A DNA stretch of 64,000 nucleotides from Haliscomenobacter sp040401995 (lineage in GTDB: Bacteria > Bacteroidota > Bacteroidia > Chitinophagales > Saprospiraceae), in the NCBI GenBank assembly GCA_040401995.1, contig JBBANM010000014.1:26862-90861 (forward strand). Direction: 5' to 3'. Below the pieces are notes generated by a model that saw nothing but the letters and a program-made list of their open reading frames with translations, had not been told where the DNA came from and made no database searches. Within the stretch, counting starts at the first letter, position 1. Each line of letters begins with the position of its first letter. The translations under genes were made by a program, and so were the position numbers. This document shows, one piece after another, positions 44,777 to 54,400 of the stretch.

Positions 44777-46348
44777 TCACTGATTTCCAATGCGATTAAG
44801 ATAAGTTGCTACGCTCTTAGCTACATTTTGACCATCCATTGCTGCAGAGATAATTCCTCCGGCATAACCAGCGCCTTCCCCACTAGGAAACAAACCCGCC
44901 ACTTGGGGGTGCATCATGGTCTGCGGATCGCGAGGAATCCGAATCGGGGAACTGGTTCGGCTTTCCACGCCTATCACATTGGCTTCTTCGGTATAATAGC
45001 CTCGCATTTTTTGCCCAAAATCTTTAACTCCTTTTTGTAAGCGCTGATAAATTGACTTGGGCAACAATTCATGCAGCGGTGCGGCTAACAAGCCGGGGAT
45101 GTATGAACTTTTTGGCAAGCTGGTAGATATTTTTCCTTTCACAAAATCAGTCAAACGTTGGGAAGGAGCCTTTTGACTTCCATCTCCAAAGTTGAACATC
45201 GCTTGTTCGATTTGCTGTTGCATCGCTAATCCAGCAAAAACGCCATGTGCTGCATAGGGATACAAATCTTCTAGTTCTATCGCAACAACTGTACCAGAAT
45301 TAGCATACTCTGAATCGCGCCGTGACATCGACATGCCATTCACGACAATTTCTCCGGGCGCTGTTGCAGCTGGCACTACCAATCCGCCAGGGCACATGCA
45401 AAAAGAAAAAACACCGCGACCTTCCACTTGGGTCACTAATTTATAGCTGGAGGCGGGCAAAGCCGTTTCCCGAATTTTTTGCCGGTACTGAATCTCGTCG
45501 ATGAGCTGTTGATTGTGTTCAATGCGCACGCCAAAGGCATAAGGCTTGGCTTCGATGTGAATTCCCCGATCGTTGAGCAAGTAAAAAATATCGCGCGCTG
45601 AATGTCCAGTTGCTAAAATGATGGCTTCACCAAAAATCTCCTCCTGACCATTGAGAATAACACCTTTGACTTCGCTGTCTTGGAGAATAAAATCGGTCAC
45701 CAGGCTATCAAAACGAACCTCGCCTCCGTAGTGTAGGATGGTTTCTCGGATATTGGCTACAATATTGGGAAGTTTATTAGATCCGATATGGGGGTGAGCA
45801 TCTACCAAGATGTCGGTAAGCGCGCCATGTTCTACCAGCAGCTGCATGGCTTTATCAATACTGCCTCGTTTGTGGGAGCGGGTGTATAGTTTTCCATCTG
45901 AATAGGTACCTGCGCCACCTTCACCAAAACAGTAATTGGAATGCGGGTTGACGATTCCGTCCTGTTGGATGGCGCGTAGATCCCGGCGACGGGCACGCAC
46001 ATCCTTACCGCGATCCACTACAATGGGTCGGATCCCCAGTTCAATCAATTCTAAAGCGGCAAAATAACCGGCTGGTCCGGCGCCTACAATGACAACGGCG
46101 GGTTTATTTTCAACTGACTTAAACTGAGGTAAAATAGCAGCTTGAGGTTGATAGGGCTCGTCGAGGTGTACTTCTACTTTTAACAAAAAAAAAGGCCGTT
46201 GGCCGCGGGCATCAATGGAGCGGCGCACCACACGAACGGTTTTTAACCGGAATTCTGGCAAACCCAGTTGCTGAAGCGCCCGGTGGCGAATCAGCAATTC
46301 ATTTTCCAATTCATCTGAAAAAACCTTGATGTCGATTTCTTGTACCAT
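44777..46348 (-). CDS. FAD-dependent dehydrogenase (COG2509-like)
   Basis: 523 residues. N-terminal DUF-like region with RVVRRSIDARGQRPFFLLKV, then the Rossmann FAD site VVIVGAGPAGYFAALELIE. GGAGTYSDGKLYTR is the hallmark of this uncharacterised family, and a C-terminal GEGAGYAGGIISAAMDG closes the FAD site. The substrate is unknown. It is the last of four minus-strand genes separated by copies of the palindromic repeat. Confidence 0.92.
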   Translation of the reverse strand: MVQEIDIKVFSDELENELLIRHRALQQLGLPEFRLKTVRVVRRSIDARGQRPFFLLKVEVHLDEPYQPQAAILPQFKSVENKPAVVIVGAGPAGYFAALELIELGIRPIVVDRGKDVRARRRDLRAIQQDGIVNPHSNYCFGEGGAGTYSDGKLYTRSHKRGSIDKAMQLLVEHGALTDILVDAHPHIGSNKLPNIVANIRETILHYGGEVRFDSLVTDFILQDSEVKGVILNGQEEIFGEAIILATGHSARDIFYLLNDRGIHIEAKPYAFGVRIEHNQQLIDEIQYRQKIRETALPASSYKLVTQVEGRGVFSFCMCPGGLVVPAATAPGEIVVNGMSMSRRDSEYANSGTVVAIELEDLYPYAAHGVFAGLAMQQQIEQAMFNFGDGSQKAPSQRLTDFVKGKISTSLPKSSYIPGLLAAPLHELLPKSIYQRLQKGVKDFGQKMRGYYTEEANVIGVESRTSSPIRIPRDPQTMMHPQVAGLFPSGEGAGYAGGIISAAMDGQNVAKSVATYLNRIGNQ

Positions 46349-46369
46349 AATCTACAAAAATAGCGCCTT

Positions 46370-46419
46370 TAAGGAACGGTTAAACAATAAGTGCTCACTT
46401 ATTATTCACCCGTTCCTAT
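46370..46419 (+). repeat. 50-bp internally deleted copy R4 of the palindromic repeat
   Basis: Only the two ends remain: TAAGGAACGGTTAAACAATA joined through GTGCTCAC to TTATTATTCACCCGTTCCTA. It forms a near-perfect hairpin. It lies between the 137-residue protein gene and the FAD protein gene. Confidence 0.85.
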
Positions 46420-46424
46420 AGCGT

Positions 46425-46838
46425 TCATTCGCGTTTGTATTCGCCTTTTTTTATTGGCTTAAATGAGTCGGGCAAAAAAAGCTTTAACTGAATGGTTTCA
46501 CCTACCGTTCCCATTTTGGTTTCAATAGCTGGTCTTTTTACGTGCTTATAGGTTAGCGCCATCATTTCGCCATTTTTTTTGGGCAATATTTCGTAGCGCC
46601 CTTTTTCTATAGCGTATTTCAAGATCGCATCATTGGCTTCCACCATCTCGACATTCAGCTCCATCATACCATTGTTGCTGGGCCAAAACTGCACGCTTAA
46701 GGAATCTACTTCGGGAAAATTGATCGTTATGATTTTTATGGTGTCGGAAATCGCAAAAGGCTGATGAATGTCGCGCTTCAATTGTCCAAAAATGGCCGTA
46801 GGCAATACGAGAATAAAAAAGATAATCCAATTTTTCAT
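46425..46838 (-). CDS. Small secreted protein, unknown function
   Basis: 137 residues with a signal peptide (MKNWIIFFILVLPTAIFG, cut before QLKRD). No lipobox. The mature part is a small beta-rich domain with DTIKIITINFPEVDSLSVQF. No family recognised. Stop codon 5 bp from the end of repeat R4, and R5 separates its stretch from the KdsC-like gene upstream. Confidence 0.75.
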   Translation of the reverse strand: MKNWIIFFILVLPTAIFGQLKRDIHQPFAISDTIKIITINFPEVDSLSVQFWPSNNGMMELNVEMVEANDAILKYAIEKGRYEILPKKNGEMMALTYKHVKRPAIETKMGTVGETIQLKLFLPDSFKPIKKGEYKRE

Positions 46839-46941
46839 AAGGCAAGGTTATGAACCGTTTTCCAAAACGGATAAACGAAGCATGTGGTTCATTTGTCACA
46901 CACGCTATTTGTAAATAACGAAAAATGCCATTAAAGAGATC

Positions 46942-47104
46942 TAAGGAATGGTTAAATAATAACTTTACACTTTATCCTTGCTCTTTCACCGCCACTCTTC
47001 CTATCTTTTTCGTTACAATGCCCCACATTGCGCCTAAAAAGATAGTCGATTGGCAGCAAAATAGCGGCGGCTAAAATGTCAACTTATTATTCACCCATTC
47101 CTAA
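46942..47104 (+). repeat. 163-bp palindromic repeat, copy R5
   Basis: Full-length. TAAGGAATGGTTAAATAATA to ATTCACCCATTCCTAA: the G/C base at position 8 of the left end is A/T at the mirror position of the right end, so the end pairing is kept. It lies 6 bp beyond the KdsC-like stop codon. Confidence 0.9.
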
Positions 47105-47110
47105 GGGAAA

Positions 47111-47794
47111 TTATTTTTTGCCAAAAATCACCACTTGAGTAGCTATTTCTTTTTTGATCGTCAAATAGTTCTGATAATCCGCACTGAATTCCATGCGACT
47201 TTGAATGGTGTTATTGTACTCGCCGGTTAACCCCATCACCAATTCGGAAATTTCTCTTACAGCATGATTGCCGCCTACTTGACCGGTCAGGTAATCGCCA
47301 ATCTGCTTCTCCTGGATAAAAGCTTGAAACAGTGGACTAGCTTCGCGCCGAACACAAAAAGTCAACCCACATTGTTGCGCTGAACTCAAATCCAGAATAT
47401 CATCAAACGCAAACGCAATTTCACTAAAACCAACTCCATACGTAGCAGTGAACTGTTCAAATGCTTTGATTTTATGAGCAAAACCCAAATAGACCGCATG
47501 AAAGTTTTCTCGTTTTGCCAAATCTATGGCCGTTGGGTTGTTGGCGCCGGAAATGACCGCAACATAGGGCAAAGTGCCGGTTAATCGCCAATGATTGTAA
47601 CGCAACATATTCAACCCCATGGAATCAGGTTCAGAATAGGCGCTTCCTCGATCCTGGCTTTTCACGCCATCGTTAAAAACGCCATCCCAATCAAAGACAT
47701 AAGCTTTGATGTTTTTCAAGTTTTGAACAATGGTCGTCTCCGGAGTCAAAAAAACACCCCCTATGGAGCGAAACACATCAGCTGTATAGATCAT
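47111..47794 (-). CDS. KdsC-like HAD phosphatase
   Basis: 227 residues. Haloacid-dehalogenase phosphatase with the nucleophile motif YVFDWDGVFNDG, the Thr/Ser motif VAVISGANNPTAIDLAKREN, the Lys region AHKIKAFEQF and the acidic motif FAFDDILDLS. The pattern fits KDO-8-phosphate phosphatase, and the gene follows kdsA, which makes its substrate. It is longer than typical KdsC (about 175), with an extra C-terminal helical part (QSRMEFSADYQNYLTIKKEI), so another sugar-phosphate is possible. Confidence 0.82.
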   Translation of the reverse strand: MIYTADVFRSIGGVFLTPETTIVQNLKNIKAYVFDWDGVFNDGVKSQDRGSAYSEPDSMGLNMLRYNHWRLTGTLPYVAVISGANNPTAIDLAKRENFHAVYLGFAHKIKAFEQFTATYGVGFSEIAFAFDDILDLSSAQQCGLTFCVRREASPLFQAFIQEKQIGDYLTGQVGGNHAVREISELVMGLTGEYNNTIQSRMEFSADYQNYLTIKKEIATQVVIFGKK

Positions 47795-47864
47795 TTAGCG
47801 GAAGGATAAAAGCAGAATAAGTCCCCCCGAAAGGAAATGATTGTTTTCAGAAGGACTTGTTTGC

Positions 47865-48027
47865 TAAGGAACGGTTAAACAAGAAAGTACCACTTTTGCC
47901 TTGCTCTTTCACCGCCACTCTTCTTATCTTTTTCGTTGTAATGCCCCACATTACGCCTCAAAAGATAGTCGATTGGCAGCAAAATAGCGGCGGCTAAAAT
48001 AGCACTTTCTTATTCACCCGTTCCTAA
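47865..48027 (+). repeat. 163-bp palindromic repeat, copy R6
   Basis: Full-length. Compared with R3, left AATAAAGT is AAGAAAGT while right ACTTTATT is ACTTTCTT, and the central CAATG/CATTG pair is TAATG/CATTA: base pairs are exchanged, not broken. Its right end supplies the TAG stop codon of kdsA (48024-48026). Confidence 0.92.
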
Positions 48028-48833
48028 CGGTATTTTTTCTCGATGTTGTGGATCTCGATTAAGGGTTTCAGAAATTCTTCCAGTTTGTCGAGTTGGTATT
48101 GGCTGGCGGCATCACAAAGCGCTTCTTGTGGATTGGGATGCGCTTCGATAAAGATTCCGTCTACGCCTGCCGCAACGCCTGATCTGGCCAAAGTTGGCAA
48201 ATACTGGCGCAAACCACCCGTTGGATCAGAACTTGGAATACCGTATTTACGGATGGAGTGCGTGATATCAAAAATCACCGGATAGCCAATCGAAGCCATA
48301 TCGTAAAAACTACGTGGATCAACAATCAAGTCGTTGTACCCAAACACATACCCACGCTCGGTGAGAAGGATGTTGTGGTTGCCCGTAGATTCAATTTTCT
48401 TAACCGGTTTGTCCATATTGGCCGGAGAAATAAATTGACCGTGTTTGAGGTTGATGATCTTTCCCGTTTTGGCAGCTTCTACTACCAATACCGTTTGCAT
48501 ACACAAGTAAGCTGGGATTTGGATAACATCCAGTACTTCTGCTGCTGCTGCAACTTGATCGGGGTAATGGATATCCGACAAGATAGGGAGTGAAAACTCT
48601 TTCTTTATTTTTTCCAACATCCGCAACCCTTCTTCCAAACCTGGGCCGGTATAATAATCTACCGAGCTGCGATTGTCTTTCATAAAAGAAGACTTAAAAA
48701 TCAGCGGCAAGGAGAGTTTTTCGGATATTTGTTTGAGTTTTTCAGCGGTTTTCATCATCAAGCTTTCTTCTTCGATGACGCATGGGCCGGAAATCATAAA
48801 AAACTCTTTCCAATCGAAACCAATGTTATTCAT
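48024..48833 (-). CDS. kdsA: 3-deoxy-8-phosphooctulonate synthase
   Basis: Condenses phosphoenolpyruvate and arabinose-5-phosphate to KDO-8-phosphate, a lipopolysaccharide core precursor. 269 residues, a TIM barrel. Hallmarks: FFMISGPCVIEEESL, FKSSFMKDNRSSVDYYTGPG (PEP and A5P site), NLKHGQFISPANM, LLTERGYVFGYNDLIVDPRS and EAHPNPQEALCD. The stop codon lies within the end of palindromic repeat R6, so the last residues (KKYR) may come from the insertion edge. A KdsC-like gene follows beyond R6. Confidence 0.96.
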   Translation of the reverse strand: MNNIGFDWKEFFMISGPCVIEEESLMMKTAEKLKQISEKLSLPLIFKSSFMKDNRSSVDYYTGPGLEEGLRMLEKIKKEFSLPILSDIHYPDQVAAAAEVLDVIQIPAYLCMQTVLVVEAAKTGKIINLKHGQFISPANMDKPVKKIESTGNHNILLTERGYVFGYNDLIVDPRSFYDMASIGYPVIFDITHSIRKYGIPSSDPTGGLRQYLPTLARSGVAAGVDGIFIEAHPNPQEALCDAASQYQLDKLEEFLKPLIEIHNIEKKYR

Positions 48834-49130
48834 GGCTTTGTCTCTTTAAAGGATCTATTAGAGTTGTTGCAACGAGCGCGCTGGCGCACAAACCATTGCG
48901 AAAAGCAGCGCAAATATAATGATTGTCCCCCATTTTCGGCATTTTTTTCCGTTAGTCCCCGGTTACCATTACAGAAGGGGCAATCAATGCCATAAACCAC
49001 ATTACTCATTCTATTGTTTCATGAAAAATATTAGACCTTTGCGTATTGCACTGCTCTGAATTGATTAGTTTTAGATAGCGAATGCTTATTTGGTTAAACA
49101 AATCTGAGTTTTCACCCAAAATGATCTTAC
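48834..49130. other. Divergent intergenic region kdsA / metallophosphoesterase
   Basis: About 300 bp. No gene or repeat recognised; it must carry the promoters of both divergent genes. I could not place a convincing TAnnTTTG box. Confidence 0.6.
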
Positions 49131-50351
49131 ATGCGCTTCCTATTTTTGTTATCGTTTTTACTCTTTATCGATTTTTATAGCTTTCAAGCCATTCGGGTGA
49201 TTGCTCAGCAGTGGTCGGCGATATCGCGATCTATTTTGTACGGCTTTTTCTTGGTAGTATCTGCTTTTTCCTTGTTTTTTGTGCTGATCAATGAATTTGG
49301 TTTGGCTCATTATTTTCCAAAATTATTTTTGGTGTATGGTCGCGCCTTTGTTTTTGTCGCTTACCTCTCTAAATTTTTGATCTTACCGTTTTTGTTGATC
49401 GACGATGCGCGCAGGGGGGTACTTTGGGTGGCCGACAAATTGAACCATAAAGGGACTTTCAACCCCAGTCGATTGCGTTTTTTAAGCCAGCTGGGGCTTG
49501 GACTAGGGAGTGTACCCTTCATCAGCCTAACTTATGGCATGATTGCCAATCCTTACCGATATCGCATTTTCCGGGAAACTGTAAAAATCAAAGACCTTCC
49601 TGAAGGACTCAAAGGACTCAAAATAGTACAGATTTCTGATATCCACTCCGGCAGTTTTACTTTCAAGGAGCCAGTGAAACATGCTATTGAAATGATCAAT
49701 GCCGAAAATGCTGATTTGGTCTTTTTTACCGGTGATTTGGTCAATGATAAAGCCGATGAGATGGATAACTTCTTGGACGTTTTTGATAAGATTCGCGCCA
49801 AACATGGGGTATTCTCGGTGCTGGGTAACCACGACTATGGCGATTATGTGCCTTGGAAATCACCGGAAGCCAAAAACGCCAACTTGGAGCGCTTGAAAAA
49901 TGTGCATCAGCAATTAGGTTGGGATCTTTTGATGAATGAACATCGGATGTTGCAGATCAACGGCGAACCGTTGGCGGTGATTGGGGTTGAAAATTATTCC
50001 GCGCATTTGCGTTTTCCCAAACATGGAAAATTACTGGAAGCACATCAAGGAAGTGACGGCGCCAAGGTAAAACTGTTGCTTTCGCATGATCCCTCGCATT
50101 GGGAATACCAAGTAACTCCTCAATTCAAAGACATTGACCTCACCTTTTCTGGTCATACCCACGGACTACAATTTGGTATCGAAATACCAGGTTGGTTTAA
50201 ATGGAGCCCCATTCAGTATGTCTACAAACAATGGGCAGGACTGTATCAAAACGAAGATCAATACCTCTATGTCAATCGCGGGCTAGGCTTTTTAGGCTAT
50301 CCTGGTCGGGTAGGTATTTTACCCGAAGTAACGGTTATTGAGCTGGCATAA
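49131..50351 (+). CDS. Membrane-anchored metallophosphoesterase (YkuE/YaeI-like)
   Basis: 406 residues. About four N-terminal membrane helices (1-115), then a calcineurin-like phosphoesterase domain: QISDIHSGSF (D-x-H), FFTGDLVNDKAD (GDxxN-type), SVLGNHDYGDY (GNHD), LLSHDPSHWE (H) and FSGHTHGLQFG (GHxH). All five metal motifs are intact. Related proteins (YaeI) hydrolyse UDP-lipid intermediates or other phospholipids. The TAA stop is fused to a lone TAAGGAACGG end of the palindromic repeat. Confidence 0.92.
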   Translation: MRFLFLLSFLLFIDFYSFQAIRVIAQQWSAISRSILYGFFLVVSAFSLFFVLINEFGLAHYFPKLFLVYGRAFVFVAYLSKFLILPFLLIDDARRGVLWVADKLNHKGTFNPSRLRFLSQLGLGLGSVPFISLTYGMIANPYRYRIFRETVKIKDLPEGLKGLKIVQISDIHSGSFTFKEPVKHAIEMINAENADLVFFTGDLVNDKADEMDNFLDVFDKIRAKHGVFSVLGNHDYGDYVPWKSPEAKNANLERLKNVHQQLGWDLLMNEHRMLQINGEPLAVIGVENYSAHLRFPKHGKLLEAHQGSDGAKVKLLLSHDPSHWEYQVTPQFKDIDLTFSGHTHGLQFGIEIPGWFKWSPIQYVYKQWAGLYQNEDQYLYVNRGLGFLGYPGRVGILPEVTVIELA

Positions 50352-50362
50352 GGAACGGTAAC

Positions 50363-50610
50363 TTAACGTGAATTCGGAGATTGAAATGGATTAAAGGCAA
50401 CAATCCAAATCGTGCCGCCACTACGTGGCTTAAGGAGTCTTGTGTCTGAAATTTTCTATAAACGGAAACAGGGCTAGCGCCCTTTGGTAGCATCAAAGCC
50501 ACGCTAGTGGCGTTTCCGTCTATAGGAAATGGTCATCTTCTGGCATCAAGTCGCGCTAGCGACGGCACGAATATTGATTCAAGCCATCGATAATCTCCGA
50601 ATTCACGTTA
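50363..50610. mobile_element. 248-bp nested-hairpin element
   Basis: Nearly perfect inverted ends TTAACGTGAATTCGGAGATT / AATCTCCGAATTCACGTTAA. Inside are two pairs of inverted head-plus-hairpin units: heads ACGGAAAC with stems AGGGCTAGCGCCCT and GCCACTAGCGTGGC, and heads CGTGCCG with stems CCACTACGTGG and TCGCTAGCGCGA. No gene. A lone TAAGGAACGG end of the 163-bp family adjoins it on the left. Confidence 0.8.
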
Positions 50611-50616
50611 ACTTAT

Positions 50617-50997
50617 TTATCTCCAGGCCAATCCAGGGAAGAAAGCATCTTTGATATGGGTTATTTGATTTTGCCCATTGGTATTTTGGACAATACTGAT
50701 TACGTCAAAGCGGATTTCGCCTGGATAATTGTTGCGTTCGCAAAAAACAGCTGCTGCCGACGCCAGTAGCTTTTGCTTTTTTTTATCTACAAAAGCTTCA
50801 GGGCGGCCAAAATAATCGGAGCTCCGCAATTTCACTTCTACAAAAACTACGATGGAATCATCCAAAAAGATGAGGTCAACTTCAGCGCGACTATAGCGCC
50901 AATTGCTTGCTAGGAAAGTAAAACCCTTTTGAGTAAGGTATTCTTTAGCGATATCTTCGCCCGCTTTTCCTATTTCGGTGTGGGTTAAAGTGCTCAT
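50617..50997 (-). CDS. YraN-family (UPF0102) predicted nuclease
   Basis: 126 residues. Restriction-endonuclease-like fold: IGKAGEDIAKEYLTQKGF at the start, the RAEVDLIFLDDSIVVFVEVK core giving the E-x-D and (E)-x-K acids and lysine, then RFDVISIV. Widely conserved in bacteria, role not established; often near rnhB and genes of DNA uptake or repair. The stop lies 7 bp from the 248-bp element. Confidence 0.93.
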   Translation of the reverse strand: MSTLTHTEIGKAGEDIAKEYLTQKGFTFLASNWRYSRAEVDLIFLDDSIVVFVEVKLRSSDYFGRPEAFVDKKKQKLLASAAAVFCERNNYPGEIRFDVISIVQNTNGQNQITHIKDAFFPGLAWR

Positions 50998-51086
50998 TGG
51001 TTTAGTTTTTCTATACCCAAGATAAAGAAAAACTAAATGTTCTGCTCGTCGGGAATGTTTTTTTTACAATCCATGACCCAAAAAGA

Positions 51087-51152
51087 CAACGGCATTTTTG
51101 CGCAAAAAAAAATGCAGAACCCATTGCTGGGCTCTGCCTCAAAAAATGCCGT
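51087..51152. terminator. Nested hairpin structure upstream of yraN-like gene
   Basis: Outer arms AACGGCATTTTT / AAAAAATGCCGTT enclose an inner stem GCAGAACCCA / TGGGCTCTGC. It looks like a terminator; which transcript it ends is unclear, since the yraN gene runs away from it and the large T9SS gene ends at 51403 on the minus strand, a further 250 bp upstream in that direction. Confidence 0.65.
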
Positions 51153-51208
51153 TCAAAAATGAAAAATGAAACAACTTAAATTACCTAATTCTTTAGTCAT
51201 AAAAACCA

Positions 51209-51229
51209 ACCAGGTTCTGAAAACCTGGT
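51209..51229 (-). terminator. Terminator candidate after the 1351-residue protein gene
   Basis: Perfect hairpin CCAGGTT-N5-AACCTGG followed on the minus strand by TTTTTATGAC. It lies between mini-element M3 and the nested hairpin. Confidence 0.75.
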
Positions 51230-51240
51230 GGGCCATGCTT

Positions 51241-51403
51241 AGAGTGTGTTTGGATTTCTACTTCGCGCTGCAAATGGCCCAAATCAGCCCCAGTTTCGTT
51301 CTTCAAATGCTCATGTAGCCGCTGCTACACTCCGCTTTTCATGCCTCACTGGGGCTAATTTTGGCTCATTTTCGCTTGCAAACTAGAAATCCAAACACAC
51401 TCT
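51241..51403. mobile_element. IS-derived mini-element (MITE-like), copy M3
   Basis: 163 bp. Perfect inverted ends AGAGTGTGTTTGGATTTCTA / TAGAAATCCAAACACACTCT, flanked by TTA on both sides (3-bp target duplication if the element begins at GAG). The core is shared with M1 and M2. The right-hand TTA is the stop codon (TAA on the minus strand) of the large surface protein gene. Confidence 0.88.
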
Positions 51404-54400
51404 TAACGAATTGCAGCGGCAAGTACCATGCGTTTCGTTTCAGTAAAGGAATCGGTTTCCAGTTGGTAATAAAGTATTCCACTGGCATTCAACATATCAC
51501 GGTTGATCTCAACCTCATTGTATCCTTTTTCATAGTTCCCTTGGTTGCGGTACACCAGTCGACCCGATAGGTCAAAAACACTGATTGTTGCTGGCATCGC
51601 GCTAGGGAGTGTAAACCCAATCTGGGTACGCTCGCTAAAGGGGTTCGGGTAGTTCTGGTACAAAGCAAAGCTTCCTTTGGGTGTCCCTTTTCCGCCATTG
51701 CTATCGTGTAGTTGGAGCAGTACCTGAAGTTGTTCTCCAGCTTTATTGTAAGCCTCTGAAGGAGTTGGCGCTTCTGCCAATGAAAGGGCAGTAGCCAAAT
51801 CCGAAGCCCGTAAAGCTTTGAATTTCAGGGTAAACATTTTCAGGCTACCTTTCGAAACGGAAGCTCCTTGGCTGTTCCAACTGGTGGAGAAAAGTCCTTT
51901 TCCCATTTTGGCTACTCCAAAGTTTTGGGTATTCAAGTTTGGCAATTCACCTGCCTGAAAATCCACTAATTGTAGCAGCTTAGAATTGAAATCCAAAGTA
52001 AATTGATACCCTTGTAGTTTTTCAATATCCGCACTTTGGAAGGTTACTGAAAATTCCTCGCCTTGCTGGAAGGTGTAATTATCAGCATCCACTGTAATTT
52101 CTCCATTTGTTGAGCGGCTTTCATTTCCGCCCAAGCTATTGGCACGCGCAGATTTATTGACGTCGCCAACTTTAACCCCTATAAAATCAATCTGCAAGTC
52201 TTTGGTGGTCAAATTTTTCAGATCCTTTGACTCCGGGAAAGGTACTTTCAATGGATCCTGACTATCAGGGAATTGATAGCTGGCATCAATAAATCGCCAA
52301 GAAGTATTGCCGTTCGGGAACTCAGTATCATACCCCAGAACTACTTTTCGCAATTTGATCAAATCGAGGGTAGTGATGGCGCCACTTCTATCCACATCGG
52401 CTGCAATCAATTGATAGGGTGAGGTCAAAAGACCAGTACCTAGGATGTGTTTTTGGATCAAGATTACGTCGATCGTACTCACCCCATTCAGGATGTCATC
52501 ATTTTTTTCTGGAACAAGCTTGTAGTCTTTTTTCAGCTGAATGTCCTTGAAAGTGAACCCGCCTTTGGTATCAGTAATCTTTGCGTTTGTTGGACCGCCT
52601 TGCAAAGACAATTTTACTGCTTCCAGATTATCCCCCATCGAAGTTTTGATAACCCCGGCAATTTGCCCGGTAACTGTGCTTGCTGGGCAAATGTTGTTGT
52701 TGTCTTGAATGTCTACAAAGGTACGACAGAACGCGCTGTTGCCATTGGAGTCTGTTCCCCAGAGTTCGATAGCAACAAGACCAACGTCGTCACAACTGAA
52801 GCTAAGGATCTCATCGGTTGGCGGATTTACTGGAGTCAGGCCTCCAGAGCGCCGAATAGTAAGCTTGATTTCACTTGCTGGTGTACAGCGATCCAGTGTA
52901 CCGGCATCGAAAGCTTTGGCATCCACCCAAGCGCCAGGCGCGCCATTCTTCATGGTTATATTGGTAGATAATTTGCTGATACAGAGCATTTCTGGCGCTT
53001 TTTGATCAACAACAGTTACTCGAACCTTTACTGTAGAATAATTACCACAGGGATCAACTGCGCGATACGAAACGATTGTCGTACCCAGTGGATATACGCC
53101 ACTGGCATCCCCCAATTTGAGCGCAGCAAATTTTGAATCGTTGCTGATGACGACCGAATTACTACAGTCAGTTGCTGTAGGTAATGGGATGTTAACCGTT
53201 GCTGAAGTACAATTATTCGATACGGCTACGGTGATATCTTTTGGCGCCGTCAGTTTTGGTGGTTCCTGATCCTCTACTTTGATAATCTGGGTAAAGGTAA
53301 ATTTGCCCTTACTGTTCGGTACATTCGGATTGAAATTACACCAATCGATGATGGTCCAAGTCCGTAAAATTTTGTAGCAAGACGGATACCCTGCATTAAA
53401 GAGTTTATCTTCTCTTGATACAGCCGTTGCGCCACAAGTTGCCTGACGAATGATTGGTTCACGAGAACCAATCGGCAAATCAGCTGGTTCAGTTTTTGCA
53501 CCACAACCCAAAGTGCTGATGTAATCTTTTGGCCAAGTAATCATACTGTCAACCAACACGTTATCATTGACCAGCTCAATTGTTTGCGTACAGGTGCTTT
53601 TCATACCACCACGGTCTGTTGCTGTCCAGCTACGCGTAATTAGAGCTCGACCACAACCTTTTTCGCTAATGCTTGAGGTAGAGTCCAATTTATAGCTACA
53701 GTTTTCTAGCACGATGGGAGTTCCAAATTTGCCTAGATTACTGAAGTCATCGGTACATTTGATGGTTTTATTGTCAGGGCAAATAAGACGTGGCGCTAAT
53801 TGATCTTGTATAGATATAGAAGTAGTACAATCATTGAAATGCCCGTACAGATCTCCGCCATTTTGCTCACGTGCTGGATCAATAGGACCGTCCCCTGGAT
53901 CCTTGTCGTAAACACGAAGCGTTAATTGGACGAGTCCAGAATCCCGGTCGTTGCAACAAAAAGCAACCCAATCGTCAAACCATTCTTGATACCCTACAAT
54001 CAACTTTGAATCATCACCATTGATTCCACCACAACGACCAGGATTAACCCTACGTGCTTTGAAATAAAGAATGTTGTTGCAATTGTCTTTTGACCCTTCA
54101 TCAAAACTCTTAGCCAAAACATAAGCAATACCATTGTCGGGCAATGAAATCGTTTTGCGGTTTGAGCAGACTGCAGTTGGCACCTGATTGTCTTCTACGA
54201 TTAAGGTAGCAAAACATATAGTAGAATTATTGCAATGGTCAATTGCAGTGTATTTTATAACGTGTGTTCCTTTTGGGACATAAAAGTGAGGCCCCATTCC
54301 ATCTCCACCAAAAGACGCTTCAATAAGAAACACGGGGTTGGGGTCACAGTTATCGGTTACGGTTGGTTTGGGTAAATATACAGTTGCCGAACATTGTCCA

